From positions 8,465,927 through 8,529,926 of the forward strand of contig OZ004582.1 of NCBI GenBank assembly GCA_963924555.1: 64,000 nucleotides of DNA, in the 5' to 3' direction. The position numbers and the translations under genes are program-made. The notes under the pieces were generated by a model that saw nothing but the letters and a program-made list of their open reading frames with translations, was not told where the DNA came from and made no database searches. Position 1 is the first letter of the stretch. Each line of letters starts with the position of its first letter. Positions 22,601 through 35,700 of the stretch are shown piece by piece. Origin of the DNA: Crambe crambe. Its lineage: Eukaryota; Porifera; Demospongiae; Poecilosclerida; Crambeidae.

Positions 22601-23687
22601 AAAATACACCCATCAGGGGTGCTTTTAGGGGGGCACAGGGGACATTTGCCCCCCCCTGAGTTAATCTTGCCCCCTTAATTTTAAAATATTGCACAAAAAG
22701 CTCATCAATGTCTCTTCTTGACTTTCTCTGCCATATGCCTCCAGATCACTCTCAGAGAGTACTTAAGTAGCTACAATTCTTTAACTCAAATGCACAATGG
22801 CATTTACAGCAATGAGTCCTCCAAACACAAGTATAATTTTCTTTCGCGCTCTGTGCAGGAGTAACAGCCACGCAATCATCTATACCATGTGAAGATCCAC
22901 TTTAAATTTCTGTATACAACCCTGCCCATGCGAAACCACATCAATGATGAATATTATGGCTACAAATCTCCAACAATAAATAGTTCATGTGATGGCATCA
23001 TTACAAAAACAACCAAATTATAGGTTATCCCATCCCATGATAATTGCTATATACACTACTATACAGTGGTAAATACCGACCGACCGATATCCCAGCATTA
23101 TAAAGCTTCTCCCCCAAAATAATCTTATCCTGCTTCTTGTAATAGTCAGCATATCTAATTCGCACACTCATTCAGTTTCTTTTTGATCAGATGTACTGAT
23201 TCCACCATAACTGCAATACTATAATATAGCAAGGAATTTGGTAGGGAAATCCAAACCTTGTTTCCAACCTTCTAGATTAGTCCTGAATCTAGTTTTGAAT
23301 AGATTTAAGACTACTCCAAAAGTTATCCAGCACAAAAATCCAATAGCGTGCCAATCTTGATTCTCATTATTGACATAACTACTGAAAATGGAACCACAGG
23401 TTTCATCCACCTTCTTGAATGTAACTGAATCGCATACAAGGACAATAACAACATAATGAAACTAAGACGGGAGGCACCTTTAAGGGGCAACTGAAACTAA
23501 ATTCTTATCTAGTAACACGAGAAATAAGTGGCCAATGGTATGCAGCAGGGATTCATACAGGTTGAGTGGCTCGCTATGCATACCGAAAGATTTTCCCCTG
23601 ACAACACCAACTTTTGTGATTATATTGGAACGAAATAGATTATCCAATAGCACCTCATAGACGCATTAGGTTTTTTTTTCTTTTTTG

Positions 23688-23720
<33 letters not shown>

Positions 23721-26700
23721 AGTTGTTGTTGTTGTTTTTGGGGAGGGGGCTTGTGCAATACCTAATATTTACTTAGGACAAAGTATTGTGTGTCATAAAA
23801 TAGCACCTCACAGACGGGGGGGGGGGGGGGGGGGGGGGGGGGATAAAGTGTAAACCATTGTGTGTCATAAAAGGTGTTCTATCCTAAAGGTGTCCTTTAA
23901 TTGAGCAATTAGAAGACTTGCATGTGTAATGGTTGTCTAGTGTGACATCTATTGGTGATATCAAATGACCATAATAAGATTCATAATAAGATTGTAACCT
24001 CTCCTACCTGTGTTTGTTCAACTGCAATCCAATCTACCAGTGTTGTATACTGATTGTAACATTACCTGTGTTTGTTCAAATGTGGCCTTGACTAGCGCTT
24101 GTATGGCTGATAAGATACCCAGAGCCGTCAATGCTTTGTAGCTGTCCTCATCTGTTGATTGTCCAGTGGGATCTACTATCTCATTGAATGTTTCCACCTA
24201 GATAAAGAAGCAATTGTAGACACTTTTAAAAGAATCCAGAATTCCAGATTTTTATTTTTTCAGGGTGGATTAATTGTAATGGGATACTGAGAGAATTCCT
24301 TGACTATAGATTTCAAGGAGTCTACATTAAAAGGGGAACTTCTTATTCTGTGACTATAGACTTACAAGCTCTTGACAAAGACTGACAGCGACATCTCCTA
24401 TCTCATCAGCATAGGTCTCTATTAGTTCCTGCAGCACGTTCGTTAGGTCATCATTCTCTGTTTCTTTGATAACAACCAGTAGCTCCTGCACATATAAAGG
24501 AAAGGTTAACAAGGAAGTCCCACCTGCTAGGCATTATTATTTGTACTTTAATGATGGCCTTCACATGTGGCTTGATAAACGACTCAGCTAGGCTCTGGTT
24601 TTTGATGAGGTACTGGAGAGCGACTGCTGCCTCTACCTTCACTGGCAGCTCCTTGTCTGCTGTCAGGCACGTGAACACCTAAAGGGGGTGGGTATCATTT
24701 GGAGTAAAAGAGTATTGTGCAGGACATTTAAGTACATTAAATTTTTTAAATTCCTGGTATGACTATACACATATCTATCACTGCTATACATACTGTTGCT
24801 ATGAGACTTAACCTGTTCTAGAGCATGATGCAGATTGCTTTGCTCACTGAAAGATATCTCACTGAAGAAATGAATCATCCAACAGGCCTACAATATGTTA
24901 GCATTATGTGAATAACAGGCAGCAAATTTGACTAAGGGGGTTTATTACTCTTGCTCTCATGTAGCCGAGTGGACTCTTGAACTCTGGAAAAACATGTGCG
25001 ACCAACATAGATTCCAGTTGTGAGGAATACTTCTTTTTCTGATGAGTACATGGTCTGACAATAACAACATTGTATATACTGTATTTCCACAATCAGATGC
25101 CATGGCTACTAATTTTTTTCATTCTGCCAGAGAGTGAGGCTACAATTCGAGAGAGGCCACTAAATGGGGGCGGCGACTATTACTATTAAATTTTAATGAT
25201 TGTTGAACAGCTAGTTACTAGTCATCCTCTTCTTTTTTTTCTTTTCTTTTAAGGTCTTAGCAGCTTCACGAGTCTCTTGATGGCTGGCCACAGAACAACA
25301 CCATAACAATGCTATCTACCACAAATAACACATCTATACAACTGTATAACGCTAACAGAATGGCCATGAACAACATGAGCTTCAGCCATAACCTGGCAGC
25401 TAGCTATGCTAGCAGGCCACATGTTTGCACATATGACATAGGAGGCTCTTATTCAAGTGCGGCCACTATACCATTTAGCAGAGAATTGTGGGAGGCTACT
25501 ATTCGAGAGAGGCTGCTATGCAGGAGTGGCGTCTGATCGCGGAAATACAGTTCTTTTCATGTACACTTGCTATGTAGGTTGTAATAACTGAAGCTGGTTA
25601 AGGCGTATAAATTACAACTAACCTTTATTAACGTCTCTGCCACCTGACCAATCACATGCAACGCTCCATCCTTTCTACTTGGATCTCTCTGATCAGCAGG
25701 AAGATCCAGGATTTGAACACACATACCCATAACAGGGTCCAGAGTGCCTTTTCTCTTTGAGCATGCCCGGAATAAGAAGTGAGTGGCAGCCACCATTGGG
25801 GATAAAAGGTCTTCAAAGATATCTGTAAATAAATAGAGCTGATAACAGATCTAGCATCTTGTAGAGTAATGCGAGATTGGTCATAAGCAAGTATACTATA
25901 ATTTGGCAGGAGAAACTTGATCATTGCTCACTCTGTAGTCTTTGATTACTCACCAAATTTACTTCTGATGTATTCGTAGGGATCGTCCTGCCATAGCTGG
26001 TCATCTTCTGAACTGTAGCACATCATGGGGAAGATGATGCTCTTGAAAATCTCCATGAAGTGACCCTTGATCAGCTTCCATGATGCAGCATTGTCTACAC
26101 TGATGGGAGAGGGTGGGAGGGGAGAGGACGGGAGATGGAGGGGAAGGGGAGGGGAGGGAGAGGACGGGAGAGGGAAGGGGAGGGGGAGGACAGGAGAGGA
26201 TGGGAGATGGAGGGGAAGAGAAGAGCATTGGAACATTGATTGGTAAATCTACTGTATATTTCATTATTTTCTTACACTTCTAGCAAGTATTTGAAGATTC
26301 CCTGAATCACTCGTGGGGAGACATACTGTCCCTCTCTTTTCACATTCAGTTGTCTCAGCAGGACACTGATTATGCCAGCTATATATACATTATAAATCAT
26401 ATGCTAACTCATATGCTACAGATTATGCCTCTAGATCTCACACACCATTAAACGTTTTTTGATAATACTGTGCAAATTGGTTGTAAATCTTCTCAACATT
26501 GGCTGGGGTACCATAGCGGCTGACAAAACGCTCCAAAATGTGCAGAGCCCATTTCTTGCACTTCCACCATTCGAGTTCTGGTCTATCGTCTTCATCCACT
26601 TGATTTGCTTCCTATGAAATCAATATACAACCTCTTATTGTGAGTACTCATTGGAAATGCACATCTTAAAAGTATAAGCATTCTTACACAGGGTAAAAAG

Positions 26701-29700
26701 AGAGCTAAAAGGATTGTGACTAACTTGTACAGCTACTTATGTTAGCTTGCTCACATACTGGTGGGACTGGTCTTTGGACGATGGTCTGTAGGACGAATAT
26801 CCACCCAGGTAGAGTGTTGTCATTCATGATCTCCAATGATAGGAAATACTATAGGAGAGAGAGATGAAAATAGAAACGGACCCTATCCTATGAACTTTTC
26901 TTATTAATAATTAAAAATCACAGTAGCGCATAATGAATATTCAGCTTTAATTTGTAAACAAGATCGATCATGTACAATATTATACTAAAGTTAAGAATAT
27001 CAAAATAACTCAAAAAAAAAAGTATATTTTTTAAAAAATGGGGATCAGTATAAAACATGTAGCTTAAAAAAAATGGATACGATTATTCTCAGAGTTACAA
27101 ACATAAAGCACTCCGCTGCTATCCACTGTTAGTCCACAGGGAGAGAAATTCTCTCCTATATCCTTCCTACCAAAGGAGGTCAAAAATTGACCATGGAGGT
27201 CAAATACAGAGACACGATGAATGTCAGAACTGAATTCGTCTTCACTAATGTACACATTATCATTAGCATCTATGGTCACACCGACAGGACCTTCAAATAC
27301 TTCTCTATCACCACTCTTAAACATTCGTAAGAATCGTCCCTCAGTATTGAAAACTTGAATGCAGTTGTGCCCACTATCAGTGACATATATTTCACCAACA
27401 TTGTTGAATGCTATAGCCCATGGGAGACTAAATCGACCCCTGCCATTACCCTTCCGCCCAAATGGGTTGGCGAAGGTGAGGTCAGGTTTCAGAACTTGAA
27501 TGCGATGATTGCTCATATCGGCAACATAGAGCTTTTTATTAGCAGGATTGAAAGCAATATCCTTGGGAGAATTGAACTGCTTGGGTCCACTTCCCACCGC
27601 TCCCACAGCTCTGAGAAATTGGCCATCAGCTGTAAATTTTTGTATACGATGATTATCACAGTCAGCGATGAAAATGTTCTCTTCGTCATCCAATGCCACA
27701 CCACACGGGTGGTTAAACTGTCCTTCATTATGACCATGCATACCGAAAGATCGAATTTTCTCTCCTCTAGGACTGAAAATGGTGACACGATGTTTATCAA
27801 ACTCTGTAACCACGAGGCTTCCCTTTCGATTGACCATTACTCCCCAGGGATGTTCAGCTTTGTCGATAGTTTGATAAGGAGTACCCAGCTTCTGAACTGA
27901 AAGTCCAGCTTCTACAGTGAAGGGACTTCCTTGAATATGATGGGCTTTGATCTTGATATGTAACTGATGCCTTCCTTTGACAGCAGGTTGGTAGCTGATC
28001 TCATATTGATTCTGCCCTTTTTTCTTTACATCTCCTTTCACAACACTGCCTGTTATCTCTGATATAAGCTCACAGTAAAATGAGCTGGTCAAATCTACAC
28101 AAGAGTCATCCTTTACATTGATGACAGCAGTAGATTTATGCCCCACCACAGCTTTTTTGCCAATACCCAAAGCATGGCAGTTTAATGGATCGAATGCTAT
28201 AATCGTCCCATAGCTCTTAAATGCTGCAAAAGAATCTGACGAGACTGAAAATAAAAAGTCACATTCAAGAACTGGCTTAATCTTCTGAGCTGGGGCTAAT
28301 TCACTCACTTGCTTAACAACGTTTGTCCTCATCTTCAACACTTCTTCCCTATTATCCGTTATGACACTATCCTTAACAAACTCAAGACAACTACTCAGAC
28401 GGGCATGAATGGTCTCCATGTTGTCTCTCTGACCTGCAAGGTCATCAAGCTTCCCTCGAGTCAGCTGATCCAGTTGATCGATCAGTTCAGACTTCCGAAG
28501 ATCAACTATTTGATGGATTTGTTTGGCAGTATTATGTATGTTGTCTTCAACTTTAATTTTCTGGTGGGATATCTCCCCACAATGTTCATCCAACTTTGCC
28601 ACTGCTTTCTTGATGGCCGCACATTTTTCTTCCATTGGCTTTATTGATGGTATAACCTCTTCCTTGTATTTCTCAAAAGCTTCATCTAGTGGTTGATAAT
28701 CGTGGTCGTGATGCTTACCACCTTTAATAGCACATTTCCAACAAATAAGATTCTCACAAGTCTCACAGAAAAGCTCCCGTTCTTTGTTGTGTTCTGAACA
28801 ATTAACAGGTATAGGGTGTACCTTCTTATGCTCTTTCATAACTTCCAATACATTTGCAATTCGAAAAGCTATCTGGAGGCCAGCTACTCCCTTGGCTGGA
28901 ACAGGTGTGACCTTACGACAGTCTGGGCAAGTTATGGACAGTTTCCCCTTCTGATTTTTCACTAGTTTTTCAAGACATGGTTTACAGAAGGCATGTAAAC
29001 ACTGGAGAAATTTAGGGTCTTTATAGGTCTCCAAACAAATACTACAGTTTAACTGCTCTTCGACTTTCTTGAGAGTTTTTTCAGCCATTTGAGATCTAAC
29101 TGTTGTTATAGCTCTGTGTATCAGCAATTATTGGCTATATAACACACCCCCTTCCAAAATTCATACCATACTAGGAAGTATGAATAAGTTTATAATATAA
29201 CTGGAAACACTGCACTATTTATCAGGCATCACACGCATGCGTTATTAGTACATGTTTTTTTAACATTTTAAAAAAAGTTGTATAGTTATGTTGTAGGCTT
29301 GTATTTATTGTGCAGAGGAAAGTCTAGAGCAACTCTTAATAATGCCCATCAATCGAACCAAATCACTCTTGGCCCCCTCTTCAACTTTTTATGATCTTCC
29401 ATAACCTCCAAGATGGTCTTGAAATATCGATCAGAGGCCTGCCACTCCGGTAGGGTAATACAGGGAGAGTTGTCCCTCTTGGTCTCTGACCAGAAGTTTC
29501 ACAAGGCACTACCTACAGAAGACATGGAAGCATTGGAGAAGTTTGGGGTCAGTGTAGGTATCAAGACAGATAGCACGGTTCAGTTGTTTTTTGAGTTTTT
29601 TTGTGTTACTTCAGCCATTTTCTTACAAGCAGCACACACCTTAGACACTTAATAACAATGCCATATTGGGCAAAAAGTTAATAACTGAAGTCATATAAAA

Positions 29701-32700
29701 CTAAATTCTGTGTAGCATAGACTGGATTACATCAACTAAAAGATTTGAACACGATCATTTGTATAGTCACACACATACAGAACACCACTGCTATCTACAG
29801 TTAGTCCATGGTGGCCGTAAAATTCCCCTATACCTCCACCCCTTCGACCAAATGATGTCAAAACACGACCTTCTAAGGTAAGCACACAGACATAGCTGGA
29901 GGAATTGGTGTGGTCACTAACATACGCCACATCATTGCCATCAATAGCAATGTCTACAGGCCCTCCAAAAGGCTGTCCATCATCTCTCTCAAACATATGT
30001 GAAAATACTCCCTCGGAAGTGAAGACTTGAATGCGATGATTTAAGTTATCGACGACATAGACTTTCCCAGTGCTGTCACAGGCTATACCCCAAGGATTCT
30101 TGAACTGTTTCGTGCCACTGCCACTCTCTCCAAACATGTCGAAGTAGGTAAGGTCAGGGTTCAAGACTTGGATGCGATTATTTGCAGTATCTGCCACGTA
30201 CACTTTATTATTAATAACATTGAACGTGATGCCCTTGGGAGCATAAAATTGCAGAGGTCCATTACCCCTAATACCAACTGTATCAATGAATCGGAAGTCA
30301 GCTGTGAACTTCTGAATGCGATCATTGCCACTATCAGTCACGAAAATATTTCCTTCGCTATCTAGTGCACCACAACAAGGGAAGTGAAACTCTCCATGAC
30401 CTGAATATAGCGATTGAAGTCTCTCTCCTCTGGGGCTAAAGATAGAAACGCAATGTTTGCTGAACTCCATGATAACCATTTCCCCTTTCTTACTCACTAC
30501 CATTCCTGAAGGACGTGCATTCTCGGTGAAAACTATCGGTTTGGTGATTGGAGTACCGAGTTTCTGGACTGGATATATTACCCGAACAGTGAAAGGACTT
30601 CCTCTGATGTGACCGTCCTTCACCTTGATAGATAGATGATGTTTCCCTTTGACAGTGGGCTGATAGCTAACCTCAAAAAGATTAACTTCTTTCTTCTTGA
30701 AATTCCCTTTTACCGAGGCACCAGTTATCTCAGATACAAGCTCACACTGGAATGAGTGAATTGGGTCTAAGCAAGGTACATCCCTAACTTGGATGACAGC
30801 AGTAGACAGCTCTTCAACTGTGGCTACTTCTAGACCCTTACCTGAGGTATGGCACTTTAACGGATCAGGCAATTTAAGCGTGCCAATCTCCCCATATGTC
30901 TGACACATTGTAGAGATAGCTGGCAAGGCTGAAAAAAAGAGATCATTTTCTGTATTTGGTTTCAGCTCATCTGTCTTGAGTGCAGGGGTTAGTCCATTCA
31001 CCTGCTTCACTATACTTGCCTTCATCGTCAAAATTTTTCCCTGACTCTCAGCCTGGAGGGTTTCTTTCACAAATCCAACACAGCTGCTCAGCTGGGCTTG
31101 AGTGGTCTCCATCTCGTCTCGTTGGACTGCAAGATTCTTTAGCTTCCCTTGAGTCTTCTGGTGAAGTTTGTCGATCAGTTCAGCACTACGCATATTAATC
31201 ATTTCGTGGAGTTGTCCAGCTGTGTTATGTATGTCAGCTTCAATGGTAGCTTGCTGGTCAGAAACTTCCCCATGACGTTTGTCCAACTGAACCAATGCTT
31301 TCTCAACTACCTCAAGTTTCTCTTCCATTGGTGCCAGTGAAGGTGCAATTTCTTCTTTGTACCTCTCAAAAGCTTCTTTTAATGGTTGATAATCGTGATC
31401 TTGATGCATACCTCCTTTTATAGCACATTTCCAGCAAATTAAGTCACTGCAAGTCTCACAGTAAAGTTCTCTTTCTTTATCAGCATGCTCAAGACAATTG
31501 GGTATACCTTTCTTAGTTGGCATGTCACTCTTCATCACCTCCTCTGGACTGGATGTTTCAGCTTTTTTCTTATAATACTCTTCCAAAACTTCGAGTAACT
31601 CATTAGTTTGGAATGCTGACTGGAGGCCTGCTACTCCATTGGCTGGAACAGATGTGGCCTGACGACAGGAAGGGCAGGCTAAGATGAGTTGTCCCTGTTG
31701 GTCTCTGACCACGAGTTTCACAAGGCATTCTCTGCAAAAGACATGGAAGCACTGGAGAAGTTTAGGATCAATGTAGGTATCCAGACAGATGGCACAGTTG
31801 AGCCTTTCTTCAAGTTTCTTGAGGGCTACTTCAGCCATTAGCTAGCAAAACAAAACAGTGCACACCAAATGAAGTGACCACAGTGCCTTATTTGGAACAA
31901 TACTGGAATGATATAATTAGCCACAATTATGCTACATTGCTGTACAGAGACAATACATTTTAATCACACTAATAATATAAATTACATTCTATTAAACATT
32001 ACATACATAGATAAGTGCACACATGAATACACTTGTTCATGCTATCACACACATACAAAACTCCACTTTTATCCACTGCTAAGCCTCGAGGACTTTTGAG
32101 TTCACCGGGTCGCTCTCCCTCCTCACCAAATGAAGTCACAAACTGGCCACGGGATGTAAACACCGAGACACGATGATTGTAATTCTCGCTGATATATAAA
32201 ATGTTATTAGCGTCAATAGTGATACCGATAGGCCAGTTCAGTTCTTCCCTACCCTTGCCACACCTCCCAAACAGCATCAAGAACCGGCCAGTAGCTGTGA
32301 AGACTTGAATGCGATGGTTTTCACTGTCGGCGACATACACCTTCCCAGCGCTATCACAGGCTACGTCACAGGGATATTCAAACTGCCCTTTCCCACTCCC
32401 ATTTATTCCGAACATACTTGAAAAGGTGAGGTCAGGGTTCAAAATTTGGATATGATGATTCTGATCAGCAATATACACTCTGTTTTTGCTGGCGCTGAAT
32501 GCAACAGCCACTGGGAAGCAAAATCGCAGAGGTCCGTTACCTCTAGTGCCCACTGCTGTGAGGAATTCACCCTCTGGTGTGAATTTTTGAATACGATGAT
32601 TATTCACATCCACCACTAGAATATTCCCTTCCTGATCGACAGCCAGTCCACGAGGATGTTTAAACTGTCCGTAACTTTCTCCACGCATGCCAAACGATCG

Positions 32701-35700
32701 GACTTTCTCTCCATTGGGGTTGAAGATCGAAATACGATGTCGATCATATTCAGATACCACCACTTCCCCATTTGTGGTGACCGTCACACCCCAGGGTCCC
32801 TTCAATCCATTTCCCAGTGTCAGGATTGGGGTGTTGAGTAAAATCACCACTACAGGAAATGGACTCCTTTTGATAGGTTGGTCTCCAACTTTGATGCTTA
32901 GCTGATGCCTTCCTTTGACGGTGGGTTTGTAGCTGATTTCATACTGGCTCTGACCTATTCTCTCTACACTACCCTGTATCGGGACACCCATTAACTCGGA
33001 TAAAAGCTCACAATGCAATTTCTCGACGACTTCTTCAAAAGGATCACCTCTATAGTCAACAGCTTGCATGATAGCAGTACACGTCTCTCCAACAACACCT
33101 ATCTCCAATCCTTTTCCAGTGGCATGACATTTTGATGCGATCACTTTTGCCGGAGTAGTTATTTTGCCAAAATTTAGACAACGAGCAGATAAGTCAGGTG
33201 TGACCGTATAAATCATATCGGCTTCTACATTCGGTTTCAGAATGCCTGTTTGTAATTCACTGTGCATTTCTTTGACATCCCTTTCGATACTCTTTTTCAT
33301 TTTCAGTAAAACTTCTTGGTAGTTTGCCTTGAGGCTCCGTTTAACAAAGTCGAGAGAGGTGCTTAGTTGGGTCTGGATGATCTTCAACTTATTTCTCTGA
33401 ACCGAAAGAACAGTTAGTTTCTCCCGAGTCATCTGGTGTAACATATTCATCAGTTCAGCCTTTCTGGTATCAAGGCATTTGTGGAGCTGTCCGATTGTAT
33501 TCTCAATGTTACCTTCAATAAAACTTTCTTGATTGCATATCTCCTCATAATGGCTATTCAACTCAGACAATGTTGCATTAACAGCCTCAAATCTCTCCTC
33601 AGCTGGCTGGAGTGAAGCTGCAATTTCTTCCTTAATTTTATCATAAGCCTTGCTTATCAAGCTATACTCATGATTATGATGCTTTCCGTCTTTAATGGCA
33701 CACTTGAGACAAATCAGCTGATCGCATGTTTCACAATAGAGCTTTATTTCTTCGTCAGTATGCTCAAGACAATAAAATACTATCTTTTTCACAGGGCTGG
33801 CTTGGTCACTTTCACCATCCTTCGCAGTTTCCTTGTGTTCATTTATAATCTCCAATAGAGAACGAATTTGGAAAGCTGACTGAAGATCTGATGCTCTTTT
33901 GTTGGACGGAATGGGACCAGGCTCACGACAGATTGGACAGTTTAAGACAGGTTGATCCTCATCTCCTACAAGTTTTGCTAGGCATTTCTTGCAAAAGACA
34001 TGGAAACAAGGCAGAAGTTTAGGCTCAGTGTAGGTCTCCAAACAGACAGGACATTTCAGTTCTTCTTCCAGCTTATCAAGCGTTTTTTCAGCCATGATAT
34101 TCAGAAGATTTATAACTAGGCCTGTTCAGGCTGTTCAGACTTTTCAATGAAAGACCATATTAGCTCAACTACTCTGAGGTAGAATTTAAGGAAATGAAAG
34201 TACAATAGACCTATGCCACCTGTACTATACTATCAACTGCTAGAGCGGAAGATATTTGTAGATTGTATAAATATGCAAGCATTTGTGGGGCAAGCACGCA
34301 TGCTTAAGGTCATTACGGAGTGGGAGATGTGAGACCTTTGTATCAGAGGGTTAGTACGGAATGGGCGTGGCTTCTCTCATTTGAACAATACTAACTGGAC
34401 TCTCTGTATCTCTTCTATTCTTGCTACAGGCTCAACTAAACTTCTTACATCTGGAAAACAATGCAGAAGATGATAATATGTCCGCTCAAACTCCTCCAGA
34501 ACAGCGTCAACAATCGGCACCAGCCGCCGTCTAAATCTATGATTCGTTCATCATTATCATCATCAGATTCATCTTCTTGCCAGGCTGTAACTCCATGATC
34601 CTTTCACATACGACAATCAAGTTCATATCAACTTGTGCAGTTATAATCACGCAATGTGCTTTTGCCATCGTTATTCACACTCCAAAATAATCAGTCATAT
34701 CGAACAACTTTTCATTATAAACGATGCTGTCAGCCATTTTGAAATTAAGACCTCATTTGTCACGATCACATGCATGTACGCGCGTGCCAACCAGTACCTA
34801 GCTAGCAGCAAGCTAGCCTCTAGAGGTCATATAAAAAGTAAACAAACAAGTGAGGATATGCTAAATAAAAAGGCCATGTAGGGTTAGTCTGTACTTTTAC
34901 CTATAGCAGTTTCTGTGAACAAACATCGAAATTATGCTGCCTTCAATAATAATCCCTACATCACTGCCTAAACCAAGCAAAATTTTTACACTGACATGAA
35001 CAATTAAAGCAGCTTGGTGGGAGGCAGTGATGTAGGGATTATTATTGAAGGCAGCATAATTTTGATGTTTGTTCACAGAAACTGCTATAGGTAAAAGTAC
35101 AGACTAACCCTACATGGCCTTTTTATTTAGCATAAAATTTTTTCCTCATAGAAAGAGTAGCTAATATAGTAAATAGAGTGGGCATTATAGACAGGCAACC
35201 TGGAAAGCCACTTTTCTGTGTCCTGATGGAATATGTGTTGATTAACACGTGAATGTTCAAAGTACTTTTTTCTATTTGAAATGTTGGGCTAATGTACAGT
35301 ACTATACCTGCATGCTGGCATAAAAGATCTTTAGTATGTGATGTTGGAGAGTGGCAGAGTTGACTGATTGGTCTGGGAGGATGCCGACCATGCGTTCGTA
35401 TAAGATGGGGAGAAGGGTTTTCATTGCCTCTACATATGCAGCCCGATCTGGGGCTTTCTTGAACCTAAGTAGGAAATGCATACATAATGGTAGCCCTCAA
35501 TGTACGTAATGTATTGGTATTCAGCAACTGTAGTTTATTTCCCTTTCTTGTCGACAGGGGGATAGTGGATGGAGGATAGGAGGGAGGGAGGGAGGGAGGG
35601 AGGGAGGGAGATATATGAGGATAGGGAGAGGGGATCATGGAGGAGAAGGAGTGGGGGTTATGGAAATACATCTTGTTAATGTAAGAATTCCACTATTTCA

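Noticed and set aside
25309..25536. 75-aa plus-strand frame
   Set aside because: Lies within an importin-7 intron with no splice or family support; contains repeated GGGAGGCTACTATTCGAGAG-type phrases typical of dispersed repeats.
27355..27900. 181-aa plus-strand frame
   Set aside because: Antisense shadow of the NHL repeats of the TRIM gene at 27064-29088.
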